Origin: Chitinophaga pendula
GTDB taxonomy: Bacteria; Bacteroidota; Bacteroidia; Chitinophagales; Chitinophagaceae
Direction of reading: 5' to 3'
Length of the DNA: 64,000 nt
Assembly (NCBI RefSeq): GCF_020386615.1
Contig: NZ_CP077769.1
Location: 4,402,001-4,466,000 of the forward strand
Below the pieces are notes generated by a model. The model saw only the letters and a program-made list of their open reading frames with translations, was not told where the DNA came from and made no database searches. A program made the translations under genes and the position numbers. This document shows positions 52,867-61,074 of the stretch, one piece after another. Position 1 is the stretch's first letter. Every line of letters begins with the position of its first letter.

Positions 52867-53574
52867 ATGAAGAATGAAATGCCATCAGTAACATCTACGT
52901 ATTTCATTACACTAATCAAGGATTATCTGCAAGGTCGTAAAACCAGTCAGGAGATCGTGGCCGTAACCGCGGGCGTTATCCCACTCGACAGTGAACCCGA
53001 TGAAGAAGAAACGGACATCACCCATCAGCTCAGTGATGCAGCAAGGGAGATGAATGAGCATTTTTATTTTGATATCGTTACCCATCTGTCTCACGCAGAA
53101 GATACTACGCCTACCCGCGAAGGTTTATTACATCACCTGGAAGAGTACGTAGCAGGTCATCTCACTGTTCAGGAGTTACTTCATTGGGCGACCTGGCATA
53201 ATATGGATGCTGGTGAGACCACAGCAGGCATATTTGATAACATTGCCGTTGAATATTTTTGTCTGGACTTTCTACCCAAGTTCTATCAGCAGTTGCATGC
53301 AGACAAGTACCAACGTATATTGGATATCTTTCGCGTGAATATTGGTGATGAATTGAAAGAGAAGATTGCTATCCTGCTTGTATTAGAGAAAGAGCGGCAG
53401 AGTTTTCTGTTTTTCCTGCGTGATTTTGTCAATCAGCGTAAGTCTTCAGAAGATCTGGATATTTACCTGATGAGTAAGTTCGGGATGGATCACAAGAGTT
53501 TTCCTTATATGGAGGAACTTACTAACGGTACCGAATTGTCAGCGGTACTCCAAAAGGCTACTTTACTTCCTTAA
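52867..53574 (+). CDS. Unknown helical protein with three internal repeats
   Basis: 235 residues from the ATG at 52867. Three segments share a pattern: residues 12-34 (ITLIKDYLQGRKTSQEI), 87-109 (LHHLEEYVAGHLTVQEL) and 180-202 (LFFLRDFVNQRKSSEDL), each L-x-x-[IL]-x-[DE]-[YF]-[LV]-x-G/N-x-x-[ST]-x-E-[IL] approximately. No signal peptide or membrane segment. I do not recognise a family. It follows the RiPP genes by 236 bases on the same strand. That it belongs to the RiPP locus is unproven. Confidence 0.75.
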   Translation: MKNEMPSVTSTYFITLIKDYLQGRKTSQEIVAVTAGVIPLDSEPDEEETDITHQLSDAAREMNEHFYFDIVTHLSHAEDTTPTREGLLHHLEEYVAGHLTVQELLHWATWHNMDAGETTAGIFDNIAVEYFCLDFLPKFYQQLHADKYQRILDIFRVNIGDELKEKIAILLVLEKERQSFLFFLRDFVNQRKSSEDLDIYLMSKFGMDHKSFPYMEELTNGTELSAVLQKATLLP

Positions 53575-53578
53575 GGAA

Positions 53579-54442
53579 TCATTTGATAATGTCCCTGATA
53601 TTTACCTTCCACTTTTCCCCGGTTATGATGTCGGTTGTATATGTATAGATACGATCGCCGTTACCGTATTGCAGGTACATTTCCAAGGGGAATACCACCG
53701 GAGGGTAAGAACCTTCCCTTCTCATCCGCTCTATCTGCAGTTTGTATTTTTCGGGCATCAAGCCGTATCCATGGAACAAGGTATGCGCTTCCATGGGTAT
53801 CCATACATGGGCGGTTACCTGCGCATGGCTGGTTCTGGCGATCTGTAGCCCTTCCCTGTTGTTCTGTGCTACATATTCTTCACAGGCTACACCTGCGATG
53901 ACTTTTTTTGCGCCGGTACGGGTCAATTGGCTCAAGTAGCCTATTTCACCCGGATATACCGGCTCCATTTGTTCTAGGTCCAGTTTCTCTTTGTCACCGC
54001 TTCCGATACGGTTCATGGCGGTTATACTCAATTGCGACTCGTTGGCAAAGTCCACATAGAAATGATAGCGGGCGCCGGTAGCTTTGCTATTCAGTTGTAT
54101 ACATGTCTGCGGTTTGGTATTACTGTAATAGATGACGATCTGTTCACCACCATCTACTACTTGCTGGTTAGCCTGGTAAGCGACGGATTCCTGGTATACG
54201 GCTACATCAAATTCGTAGCTTGAATCTATGCTGACAGTTTCATCTCCACCAATGGTGAGAGCAGAGCGTTTGGCAGCGGACTTAGTGGTTTCCTGCTCTG
54301 GTAATGTTGGTTCCTCTCTTCTGTCGGGATCTTCCTTCCGGGATGTGATCCCTTTTACTTTATCGGATATTTTCTTAAAAAACTGGGCATGTACGGGCGC
54401 GGCAAGCGCCAGCCATATTACAAACAGTATAGGCGTTTTCAT
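53579..54442 (-). CDS. Exported DUF4412-like protein
   Basis: 287 residues. Signal peptide ending at about 20 (APVHAQ). A charged linker follows (about 25-60), then the DUF4412-like beta-rich region: VYYSN-type strands, the VIAGVACEEYVAQ core and ARTSHAQVTAHVWI strand near 215. In the family a cysteine in the G-x-x-C-x-x-Y stretch is conserved and is present here. Function unknown, periplasmic or surface. Convergent with the repeat protein gene, the stops four bases apart. Confidence 0.8.
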   Translation of the reverse strand: MKTPILFVIWLALAAPVHAQFFKKISDKVKGITSRKEDPDRREEPTLPEQETTKSAAKRSALTIGGDETVSIDSSYEFDVAVYQESVAYQANQQVVDGGEQIVIYYSNTKPQTCIQLNSKATGARYHFYVDFANESQLSITAMNRIGSGDKEKLDLEQMEPVYPGEIGYLSQLTRTGAKKVIAGVACEEYVAQNNREGLQIARTSHAQVTAHVWIPMEAHTLFHGYGLMPEKYKLQIERMRREGSYPPVVFPLEMYLQYGNGDRIYTYTTDIITGEKWKVNIRDIIK

Positions 54443-54506
54443 AGCGATTGTTTTCGGGGCGGTAAATTACAATAAAATGTAATCAGTTAAGTAGCTTTCC
54501 TTAAAG

Positions 54507-55499
54507 TTAACTGACCATGAGGCTACAACCACGCAGGGCAGAGTTGTCCAACCGGCCCAGTACTTCGAAGCTGCCATCGGAGTGCAGGCGGCCGATGTCT
54601 TCTGTGGCAATGAACGCGCAGGAATATACGTTGGCGAGGTCGATCACGTTGATGACGCCTGCCGCCTTTTGTGTATACAGCTGGAACGGATCATTTTCAT
54701 CTCTTACGAGGACTTTCATCCAGTCGGGTGTGCGGAAACGTCCCTGTTCGCAGGCATATGCCTGGGAGAGTAGCTCTGTCATTCCGTATTCTGCATGGAT
54801 GGTAGGTACACCCAGTTGTTGTTGCAGGAAGGCATGTACCTGCTCGCGCGTCCATTCTTCCCGGCGACCTTTCATCCCTCCCGTCTCCATTACAATGGTA
54901 TTGGGGAGTGTTAGTGTATATTTTTCTGCAAAATCGAGCAGGCCAAAGGTGACACCTATCAGTAATACTTTCTGCTGCTGTGCTTCGAGGGCTTGCAGGC
55001 GTTCGGCCAGTTTGTCGTGCTCATACAGGTAAAAGCCGCTGTCGGCATGGTTGCTTCTCCCGATCAGTTCCTGTACCATACAGACGAGGGAAGAATGCTG
55101 GCGTTCCAGGTAGGAAGGTAGCAGTCCCAGGATGACATAATCTGATATGGGTCCGTAAAACTGTTCGAAGGCCGTCATGAAACTGTTGGTGTAGAGGGCG
55201 GCCTTTTTAACCAGGTGGCGGCTGTTGACCGTTTGTGTGGTGCCGCTGCTTTCAAATATGAGTTCCGGTTCGAAGTTGCCGCAGACTATGCGATGGGTTT
55301 TAAAAAACTGGATAGGCAGGAAGGGAATGGCGGTTATATTGGTTACGGTAGCTGGTTTTATTTTCAGGGCATCCACATAGGCGCGGTACAGCTCATTGTT
55401 TTGATATTGATAATCAAATAGTTCCAGTGCTGCTGGTTCCAGTTCTCCAGATTGGAGGGTATAAAATTGTTCCAGGGATGCTTCACTCATCGGTCTCAT
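54507..55499 (-). CDS. LuxE/PaaK-like acyl-protein synthetase
   Basis: 330 residues. N-terminal IPFLPIQFFKTHRIVCG and the adenylate-forming-like ELIFESSGTTQTVNSRH near 82-98, then LLPSYLERQHSSLVCM and TGGMKGRREEW. The C-terminus ends DNSALRGCSLMVS with a Cys in GCSLM, the position where LuxE takes the acyl group. LuxE activates fatty acids for reduction by LuxC; no luxC is visible here. In Bacteroidota such proteins may supply acyl groups for lipid or secondary-metabolite work; the role is unknown. Confidence 0.82.
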   Translation of the reverse strand: MRPMSEASLEQFYTLQSGELEPAALELFDYQYQNNELYRAYVDALKIKPATVTNITAIPFLPIQFFKTHRIVCGNFEPELIFESSGTTQTVNSRHLVKKAALYTNSFMTAFEQFYGPISDYVILGLLPSYLERQHSSLVCMVQELIGRSNHADSGFYLYEHDKLAERLQALEAQQQKVLLIGVTFGLLDFAEKYTLTLPNTIVMETGGMKGRREEWTREQVHAFLQQQLGVPTIHAEYGMTELLSQAYACEQGRFRTPDWMKVLVRDENDPFQLYTQKAAGVINVIDLANVYSCAFIATEDIGRLHSDGSFEVLGRLDNSALRGCSLMVS

Positions 55500-55655
55500 T
55501 TAAAGCTATTTCTAAAAGGCAAACACGCAAAGTTAGGGAGAAGGGGAAATTTAACCTGAAAAAGTAACAAACGTACCTATGCCAGCGTTCTTGTACAGAG
55601 CGATATGGTCTGAAGCGACCGGGGGGATCCCGCAAGGCCGTAACGTGTACCTGAG

Positions 55656-55686
55656 TTTGTATATTTCTTAAATTAATGTAGGTTTG
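55656..55686 (+). promoter_or_regulatory. Consensus promoter ending at the start codon
   Basis: TTTG at 55656-55659, exactly 19 bases, then TAGGTTTG at 55679-55686, a full match to the Bacteroidota consensus. The ATG of the next gene is at 55692, where transcription should start, so the mRNA may be leaderless. Confidence 0.75.
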
Positions 55687-55691
55687 TATAT

Positions 55692-56135
55692 ATGAAGAAA
55701 TTACTCCTTTTATCGTTGGTAATAGGTTTGGCATCATTATCCTGTAAGAAAGATAAGTTGAGCAGTAAACCGGCGCTTACCTTTCTCAGTTATTCGACCA
55801 GTGAGATAAACAAGCAGATACCGGGGATGATCATGTACATCAATGTAAAGGATGGGGATGGGGATGTAGAGCAGAATATCTATTTTCAAATCATACTTAA
55901 GTCCAAGACACTGAAGGATACGGTTCCTTTTGAGCCGCGGCAGATGCCCAAACTGGAAGCCAGCAAGGGTACCCGACTTGATGCGGAGATCCAGATGACG
56001 CTTGCCCGTACTGATCTGGATGTTGCCTATACCGGTGGCCCGTGGGACAGTGTGAACTACCGTTTATATATAAATGATAATGCGGGTAATATCAGTGATA
56101 CCATTGTGACACCGAAGTTGCCTATACGTAATTAA
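55692..56135 (+). CDS. Small lipoprotein with a calcium-like DGDGD stretch
   Basis: 147 residues. Lipobox ASLSC (Cys18). Then a beta-rich part starting LTFLSYSTSEINK, with the acidic VKDGDGDVEQNIYF loop near 55-68, and the PRQMPKLEAS region; the C-terminus (DNAGNISDTIVTPKLPI) resembles Ig-like extracellular domains. The sequence fits small Bacteroidota lipoproteins of unknown function. The transcript may start at the ATG. A terminator follows at 56157. Confidence 0.75.
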   Translation: MKKLLLLSLVIGLASLSCKKDKLSSKPALTFLSYSTSEINKQIPGMIMYINVKDGDGDVEQNIYFQIILKSKTLKDTVPFEPRQMPKLEASKGTRLDAEIQMTLARTDLDVAYTGGPWDSVNYRLYINDNAGNISDTIVTPKLPIRN

Positions 56136-56156
56136 TTTCTCCTGACCATATTATAC

Positions 56157-56199
56157 AAAAAGGATTCCTTCGCTTTAGCGGGAATCCTTTTTATTTTTT
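56157..56199 (+). terminator. Terminator of the small lipoprotein gene
   Basis: 12-bp stem (AAAAAGGATTCC arms) with a nested CGC/GCG hairpin in the loop, followed by TTATTTTTT. It sits 20 bases after the stop. Confidence 0.88.
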
Positions 56200-56225
56200 A
56201 GCTTTAACCTTCATATATTGAGCTT

Positions 56226-57764
56226 ATGAATAAAATAGCACAATTGCAGTCCATGATAGCCCAAGCCAAGTTAGGCGGGGGAGAAATACGCATTGCTTCA
56301 CAGCATAAGAAAGGCAAACTAACAGCTCGTGAGCGGCTGCAACTGTTGCTGGATGAAGGTTCTTTTGAGGAGTTGGATATGTTGGTGGCCAACCGTAATA
56401 AAGGGTTGACCATTGACCAGGAACAATTCCTGGGAGATGGTGTGGTCACCGGTTATGGTACTGTTAATGGCCGACTGATATATGTTTTCTCGCAGGATTT
56501 TACGGTCTATGGGGGCAGTCTTTCTGAACCGCATGCACGAAAGATCTGCAAGGTAATGGACCTGGCGATGCAGAATGGCGCGCCGCTTGTTGGCCTTAAT
56601 GATAGCGGGGGTGCCCGTATACAAGAAGGGGTTGTGAGCCTGGGTGGTTATGCGGATATCTTTTACCGTAATACCCGGGCATCGGGTGTGATACCGCAGA
56701 TATCTGCCATTATGGGACCTTGCGCCGGCGGAGCGGTGTATTCTCCGGCTATTACCGACTTCATTATGATGGTAGAACAAACTTCCTATATGTTCGTTAC
56801 GGGACCGAATGTGGTAAAGACCGTTACGCATGAGGAAGTAACTGCCGAGGAATTGGGCGGTGCACAAACGCATGCCAGCAAAAGCGGTGTTACGCATTTC
56901 AGCTGTGCCAATGAGGTCGCCTGCATTCAACATATCAAGCAGTTGCTTAGCTACGTTCCCCAGAACTGTGAAGAAGGTGCGCCTGTGTATCCTTATGAGG
57001 GAGGACAGGAAGCCCGGGAAGTATTGAATGACCTGATCCCTGTTAATCCTAATCAGCCGTACGACATGAAAGAGGTGATTGCAGCACTTACTGATGAGGA
57101 GAGCTTCTTTGAAGTACATAAAGATTTTGCAGAAAACATTATAGTAGGTTTTGCCCGGATAGCAGGTCGCAGTATTGGCATCGTTGCAAATCAGCCGGCA
57201 CATCTGGCAGGGGTATTGGATATACATGCTTCTGTTAAGGGAGCCCGGTTCACTCGGTTCTGTGATGCTTTCAATATTCCCTTACTGGTCTTGGTAGATG
57301 TACCTGGATTTTTGCCCGGTACTGACCAGGAATGGAATGGTATCATTACCAATGGCGCCAAATTATTGTATGCATTATGTGAAGCAACAGTACCAAAGAT
57401 CACGCTTACGACCCGCAAGGCATATGGCGGTGCTTACTGTGTAATGAATTCGAAACATATCGGTGCAGATCTTAACTTTGCATTTCCACAGGCAGAAATT
57501 GCGGTAATGGGTGCTAAAGGAGCTGTAGAGATCATCTTCAAAAAAGAGATAGATGCGGCTGCTGACCCTGAAGCCCGGATGAACGAATTGGTAGCTGATT
57601 ATACCGAGCGGTTCGCCAATCCTTACCTGGCTGCGGAGAAAGGATATATAGACGAGGTGATTGTACCTGACCAGGCGAGGATCAAACTGATCAAGGGATT
57701 CAAAATGCTGGAGAATAAGGTTGTCAATATGCCGAGAAAGAAACACGGTAATATTCCATTATAA
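56226..57764 (+). CDS. Acyl-CoA carboxylase beta (carboxyltransferase) subunit
   Basis: 512 residues. Two carboxyltransferase halves: [20 protein letters not shown] near 29-48, [17 protein letters not shown] near 125, [12 protein letters not shown] near 155, and in the second half [13 protein letters not shown] near 360 and [15 protein letters not shown] near 400. It is the propionyl-CoA/methylmalonyl-CoA carboxylase beta type, cytosolic, using biotin-bound carboxyl from a separate subunit. No biotin carboxylase or biotin carrier gene is in the window. Biotin synthase lies 2.2 kb downstream on the same strand. Confidence 0.93.
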   Translation: MNKIAQLQSMIAQAKLGGGEIRIASQHKKGKLTARERLQLLLDEGSFEELDMLVANRNKGLTIDQEQFLGDGVVTGYGTVNGRLIYVFSQDFTVYGGSLSEPHARKICKVMDLAMQNGAPLVGLNDSGGARIQEGVVSLGGYADIFYRNTRASGVIPQISAIMGPCAGGAVYSPAITDFIMMVEQTSYMFVTGPNVVKTVTHEEVTAEELGGAQTHASKSGVTHFSCANEVACIQHIKQLLSYVPQNCEEGAPVYPYEGGQEAREVLNDLIPVNPNQPYDMKEVIAALTDEESFFEVHKDFAENIIVGFARIAGRSIGIVANQPAHLAGVLDIHASVKGARFTRFCDAFNIPLLVLVDVPGFLPGTDQEWNGIITNGAKLLYALCEATVPKITLTTRKAYGGAYCVMNSKHIGADLNFAFPQAEIAVMGAKGAVEIIFKKEIDAAADPEARMNELVADYTERFANPYLAAEKGYIDEVIVPDQARIKLIKGFKMLENKVVNMPRKKHGNIPL

Positions 57765-57849
57765 GCATTTCAGCACAGCATAGTGCTGTCGCAGCCGGTA
57801 TAGGGTATAGCATTGATCTCCTATGCCGGCTGTACATCAGATTTATATT

Positions 57850-58701
57850 ATGCGGGCCATTTACCATTTCCTGCTTTTTACATCCATCTTCATCGCCACC
57901 TGTGCGTTGATGATGATCTGGCAAACAAACCGCATTTTAGGCCTTCGCTATGACGTAGCTACCTTTTACACCTTCGTTTTTTTCGCCACACTCTGCAGTT
58001 ATAATTTCCACTGGTACCTGACCACCGGACCCTCTGAGGCTCCCCGCATGATATGGGGCCGGAAGTACCGCCGCTTGCAACTGATATTGTTTTTTGCTGG
58101 TCTAATTGGTGCTGCCTACTATTTCTGGTTATTACGTGCACACTGGCTACCTCTCAGCGGCGCTATCATTCTTACTTTTCTTTATTCTGCGCCTAAAGTG
58201 CCGCAGAAAGTGTTTATGTGGCTCCGTAAGGTCGCCATTGGCAAAACCCTGTTCCTGACAGCGGTCTGGACATATGTTACAACGTTGTTGCCTGTATTTA
58301 TTGCGGGCAATCCTATCCCCCCCCAGGTCGTATACCTCAACCTGCACCGCTTTTTTCTTATTTACGCCATCTGTATATTATTTGACCTACGTGATATCGA
58401 ATCGGACCGGAAAGAAGGTATCCGTAGCCTCATTACCTACCTCAGTAAAGCCAATCTGGACAAGGTTTATTATGCATCCTTACTCATTGCGGTGATAGCT
58501 GCAGCGGCATTATGGTCTTATACTACTTCTGTCGCAGTTATCACGCTATGGTTGGCTGTACTTGTCACCGCATTACTTACCAGAAGAGCGCAGCAGCGCC
58601 CTACAGATTACCTGTTTTATTTTGTATTGGATGGGATGATGATGTTCTCTGCACTCCTGCATTATCTCCTGATGCTGCTATCAGGACTCAGCGGATTATA
58701 G
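57850..58701 (+). CDS. UbiA-like prenyltransferase-fold membrane protein
   Basis: 283 residues from the ATG at 57850. About eight hydrophobic segments. The second aspartate-rich motif of the UbiA family, DLRDIESDRKEGI near 187, is intact. The first motif (N-D-x-x-D) is not found: in its place is YNFHWYLTTG near 55. So it may lack prenyl-transfer activity or use a different first motif. It lies 85 bases after the carboxylase gene. Function unknown. Confidence 0.75.
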   Translation: MRAIYHFLLFTSIFIATCALMMIWQTNRILGLRYDVATFYTFVFFATLCSYNFHWYLTTGPSEAPRMIWGRKYRRLQLILFFAGLIGAAYYFWLLRAHWLPLSGAIILTFLYSAPKVPQKVFMWLRKVAIGKTLFLTAVWTYVTTLLPVFIAGNPIPPQVVYLNLHRFFLIYAICILFDLRDIESDRKEGIRSLITYLSKANLDKVYYASLLIAVIAAAALWSYTTSVAVITLWLAVLVTALLTRRAQQRPTDYLFYFVLDGMMMFSALLHYLLMLLSGLSGL

Positions 58702-58770
58702 TTCCGTCAGCAGCAAACGCTCGCCACGTCCCGCGTTTTTCTTATTTTTGCCGCTACAATATTTAATATC

Positions 58771-59874
58771 ATGTCAAAAAAGCAAAAGTCAATACTGAAT
58801 AAGGAATCACTCGCTTTTCTGAAAACCTATCTCAATAACCCCTCTCCTACCGGTTTTGAGAAGGAAGGTCAGAAATTGTGGCTGGAGTATCTCAAACCAT
58901 ATATCGACGAATACCAGGTAGACGCCTATGGCTCTGTTGTGGGGATTATCAATGCCAAGTCGCCATTTAAGGTAGTGATTGAAGCACATGCCGACGAAAT
59001 ATCCTGGTTTGTAAATTATATCTCTCCTGAAGGACTCATTTATGTAGTACGTAATGGCGGTTCTGATCAGCAGATCGCACCTTCCAAACGTGTGAATATA
59101 CATACAGAGAAAGGCATCGTAAAGGCCGTTTTTGGCTGGCCGGCTATACATACGCGTATGCGTAGCAGTGGCGATGGCAAGGAACCGCAACCAAAAGTGG
59201 AAAACATCTTCCTGGATTGTGGCGCTCGTTCCCGTAAAGAAGTAGAAGACCTCGGTATACATGTAGGCTGTGTAGCTACTTTTGAAGATGGGTTCGAAGA
59301 ACTGAACTATGACTACTTTATCTGCCGTGCCATCGACAATCGTATCGGAGGATTTATGATAGCAGAAGTGGCGCGTCTGTTGAAAGAACGCAAACAGGAG
59401 CTGCCGTTCGGGCTTTATATCGTAAATGCTGTACAGGAAGAGGTAGGCTTACGTGGAGCTGAAATGATCGCCAAACGCATCAAACCAGATGTAGCTATCA
59501 TCACAGATGTGACACACGATACCACCACGCCAATGATCAACAAAAATATTGAAGGTGAAATAAAGTGTGGCAACGGTCCCAGCATCACTTATGGTCCTGC
59601 CGTACACAATATCCTACGCGATCTGATCATCAAAACTGCAAAAAAGAACGATATCCCGTACCAATTACATGCTGTAAGTCGCAGTACCGGTACCGACACC
59701 GACGCTTTTGCCTATTCTAATGATGGTACGCCATCTGCGCTCATCAGCCTGCCGCTGCGATATATGCACACTACAGTAGAAATGGTAAAAAAAGATGACA
59801 TAGAGCACACTATCTCCCTCATTTACAACACTTTACTGACCATTACGCCTAAGACCAATTTCAAATATCTCTAA
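58771..59874 (+). CDS. M42 family aminopeptidase
   Basis: 367 residues. Dinuclear metal ligands: His and Asp in VIEAHADEISWF near 70, Asp in CRAIDNRIGG near 190, catalytic Glu-Glu in VQEEVGLRGAE near 225, ITDVTHD near 245, and His in RYMHTTVE near 330. The PDZ-like insertion of M42 peptidases is present between about 80 and 175. Cytosolic large-complex aminopeptidase that trims N-terminal residues; the specificity is not visible. Confidence 0.93.
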   Translation: MSKKQKSILNKESLAFLKTYLNNPSPTGFEKEGQKLWLEYLKPYIDEYQVDAYGSVVGIINAKSPFKVVIEAHADEISWFVNYISPEGLIYVVRNGGSDQQIAPSKRVNIHTEKGIVKAVFGWPAIHTRMRSSGDGKEPQPKVENIFLDCGARSRKEVEDLGIHVGCVATFEDGFEELNYDYFICRAIDNRIGGFMIAEVARLLKERKQELPFGLYIVNAVQEEVGLRGAEMIAKRIKPDVAIITDVTHDTTTPMINKNIEGEIKCGNGPSITYGPAVHNILRDLIIKTAKKNDIPYQLHAVSRSTGTDTDAFAYSNDGTPSALISLPLRYMHTTVEMVKKDDIEHTISLIYNTLLTITPKTNFKYL

Positions 59875-59957
59875 ACTCCTGACAAGCATTAAATGCTCAC
59901 TGTCAACAATTTAGAGAGTGATTTGGAATTATCATATGTGATATTTTAAAAATAATG

Positions 59958-59965
59958 TAGGTTTG
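59958..59965 (+). promoter_or_regulatory. bioB: Predicted -7 box of bioB
   Basis: TAGGTTTG, an exact TAnnTTTG match, 20 bases before the ATG at 59986. The -33 element is weak. Confidence 0.55.
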
Positions 59966-59985
59966 CTACCTTAAATGTTAGACTT

Positions 59986-60978
59986 ATGCAAGATGTGCAG
60001 ATCCGTCATGACTGGACCATTGAAGAAATAAAAGAGATCTATAATACGCCTTTGCTGGAGCTCGTCTACCGTGCTGCCGGTATTCATCGTCAATATCAGG
60101 ACACTGCGGAAGTACAGGTATGTACGCTGCTTTCTATCAAAACCGGTGGTTGCTCAGAAGACTGTGCTTACTGCCCGCAAGCAGCCCGTTACAATACCGG
60201 TGTGAATGTGCATGGCCTGATGAAAAAAGAGGCTGTATTGGAGAAAGCTAAGGAGGCACGTGATGCTGGCTCTACCCGCTTCTGTATGGGAGCTGCCTGG
60301 CGTGAAGTACGTGACAATCGCGATTTCGACCGCGTACTTGACATGGTAAAAGGGGTAAATGAACTGGGTATGGAAGTATGCTGTACACTCGGTATGCTTA
60401 CAGAAGAACAAGCGAAGAAACTGGCAGATGCCGGACTTTATGCTTACAATCACAACCTGGATACCTCCAATGAATATTACGGTGAGATTATTACTACCCG
60501 TACCTATGACGATCGTTTACGCACGCTGGATAATGTGAGAAGAGCTGGTGTAAGCGTATGTTGTGGTGGTATCATCGGTCTCGGCGAATCTCATGAGGAC
60601 CGTATCGGCATGCTACATACACTAAGCAATCTGCCCAAACATCCTGATTCCGTACCTATCAATGCCCTTACCCGCGTAAAAGGTACGCCGCTGGAGCACT
60701 TGCCTAAGGTGGAATTTTGGGATATGGTACGTATGATCGCAACTACCCGTATCCTGATGCCACAAGCGATGGTACGTCTCAGTGCCGGCCGTGCAGAAAT
60801 GAGCATGTCAGATCAGGCGCTTTGCTTTATGGCTGGTGCCAATTCTATCTTCACAGGCGAGAAGCTGCTGACTACCGGCAACCCTTCCTTCGAAGAGGAT
60901 CATATGATGTTTGAACTGCTGGGTCTGAAAGCCAGAGAAGCATTTAAAGAAGAGAAAACAGAAGCAGCCTGCTGCTAA
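59986..60978 (+). CDS. bioB: Biotin synthase
   Basis: 330 residues. The radical-SAM cluster Cys56-x3-Cys60-x2-Cys63 lies in [22 protein letters not shown]-binding GAAWREVRD, the [12 protein letters not shown] motif near 150, [15 protein letters not shown] near 185 and [10 protein letters not shown] near 258 are all family features, so it inserts sulphur into dethiobiotin, the last step of biotin synthesis. No bioA, bioD or bioF is adjacent. The biotin-dependent carboxylase subunit encoded 2.2 kb upstream may draw on the product. Confidence 0.97.
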   Translation: MQDVQIRHDWTIEEIKEIYNTPLLELVYRAAGIHRQYQDTAEVQVCTLLSIKTGGCSEDCAYCPQAARYNTGVNVHGLMKKEAVLEKAKEARDAGSTRFCMGAAWREVRDNRDFDRVLDMVKGVNELGMEVCCTLGMLTEEQAKKLADAGLYAYNHNLDTSNEYYGEIITTRTYDDRLRTLDNVRRAGVSVCCGGIIGLGESHEDRIGMLHTLSNLPKHPDSVPINALTRVKGTPLEHLPKVEFWDMVRMIATTRILMPQAMVRLSAGRAEMSMSDQALCFMAGANSIFTGEKLLTTGNPSFEEDHMMFELLGLKAREAFKEEKTEAACC

Positions 60979-61000
60979 AGCAAAGTTGCTGAAGTCATAA

Positions 61001-61037
61001 AAAAGGGTTGGACAATATGTCCAACCCTTTTGTTTTT
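61001..61037. terminator. Terminator between bioB and the LamG gene
   Basis: Perfect 13-bp stem (AAAAGGGTTGGAC arms), 5-base loop, followed by GTTTTT. It is symmetric enough to serve both convergent genes. Confidence 0.9.
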
Positions 61038-61074
61038 ATATGGGTGCATTGATAATGCACTCATCCACTAACTG

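Noticed and set aside
56319..57227. A 302-codon open frame antisense to the carboxylase gene
   Set aside because: Shadow frame of a well-supported gene, no domain.
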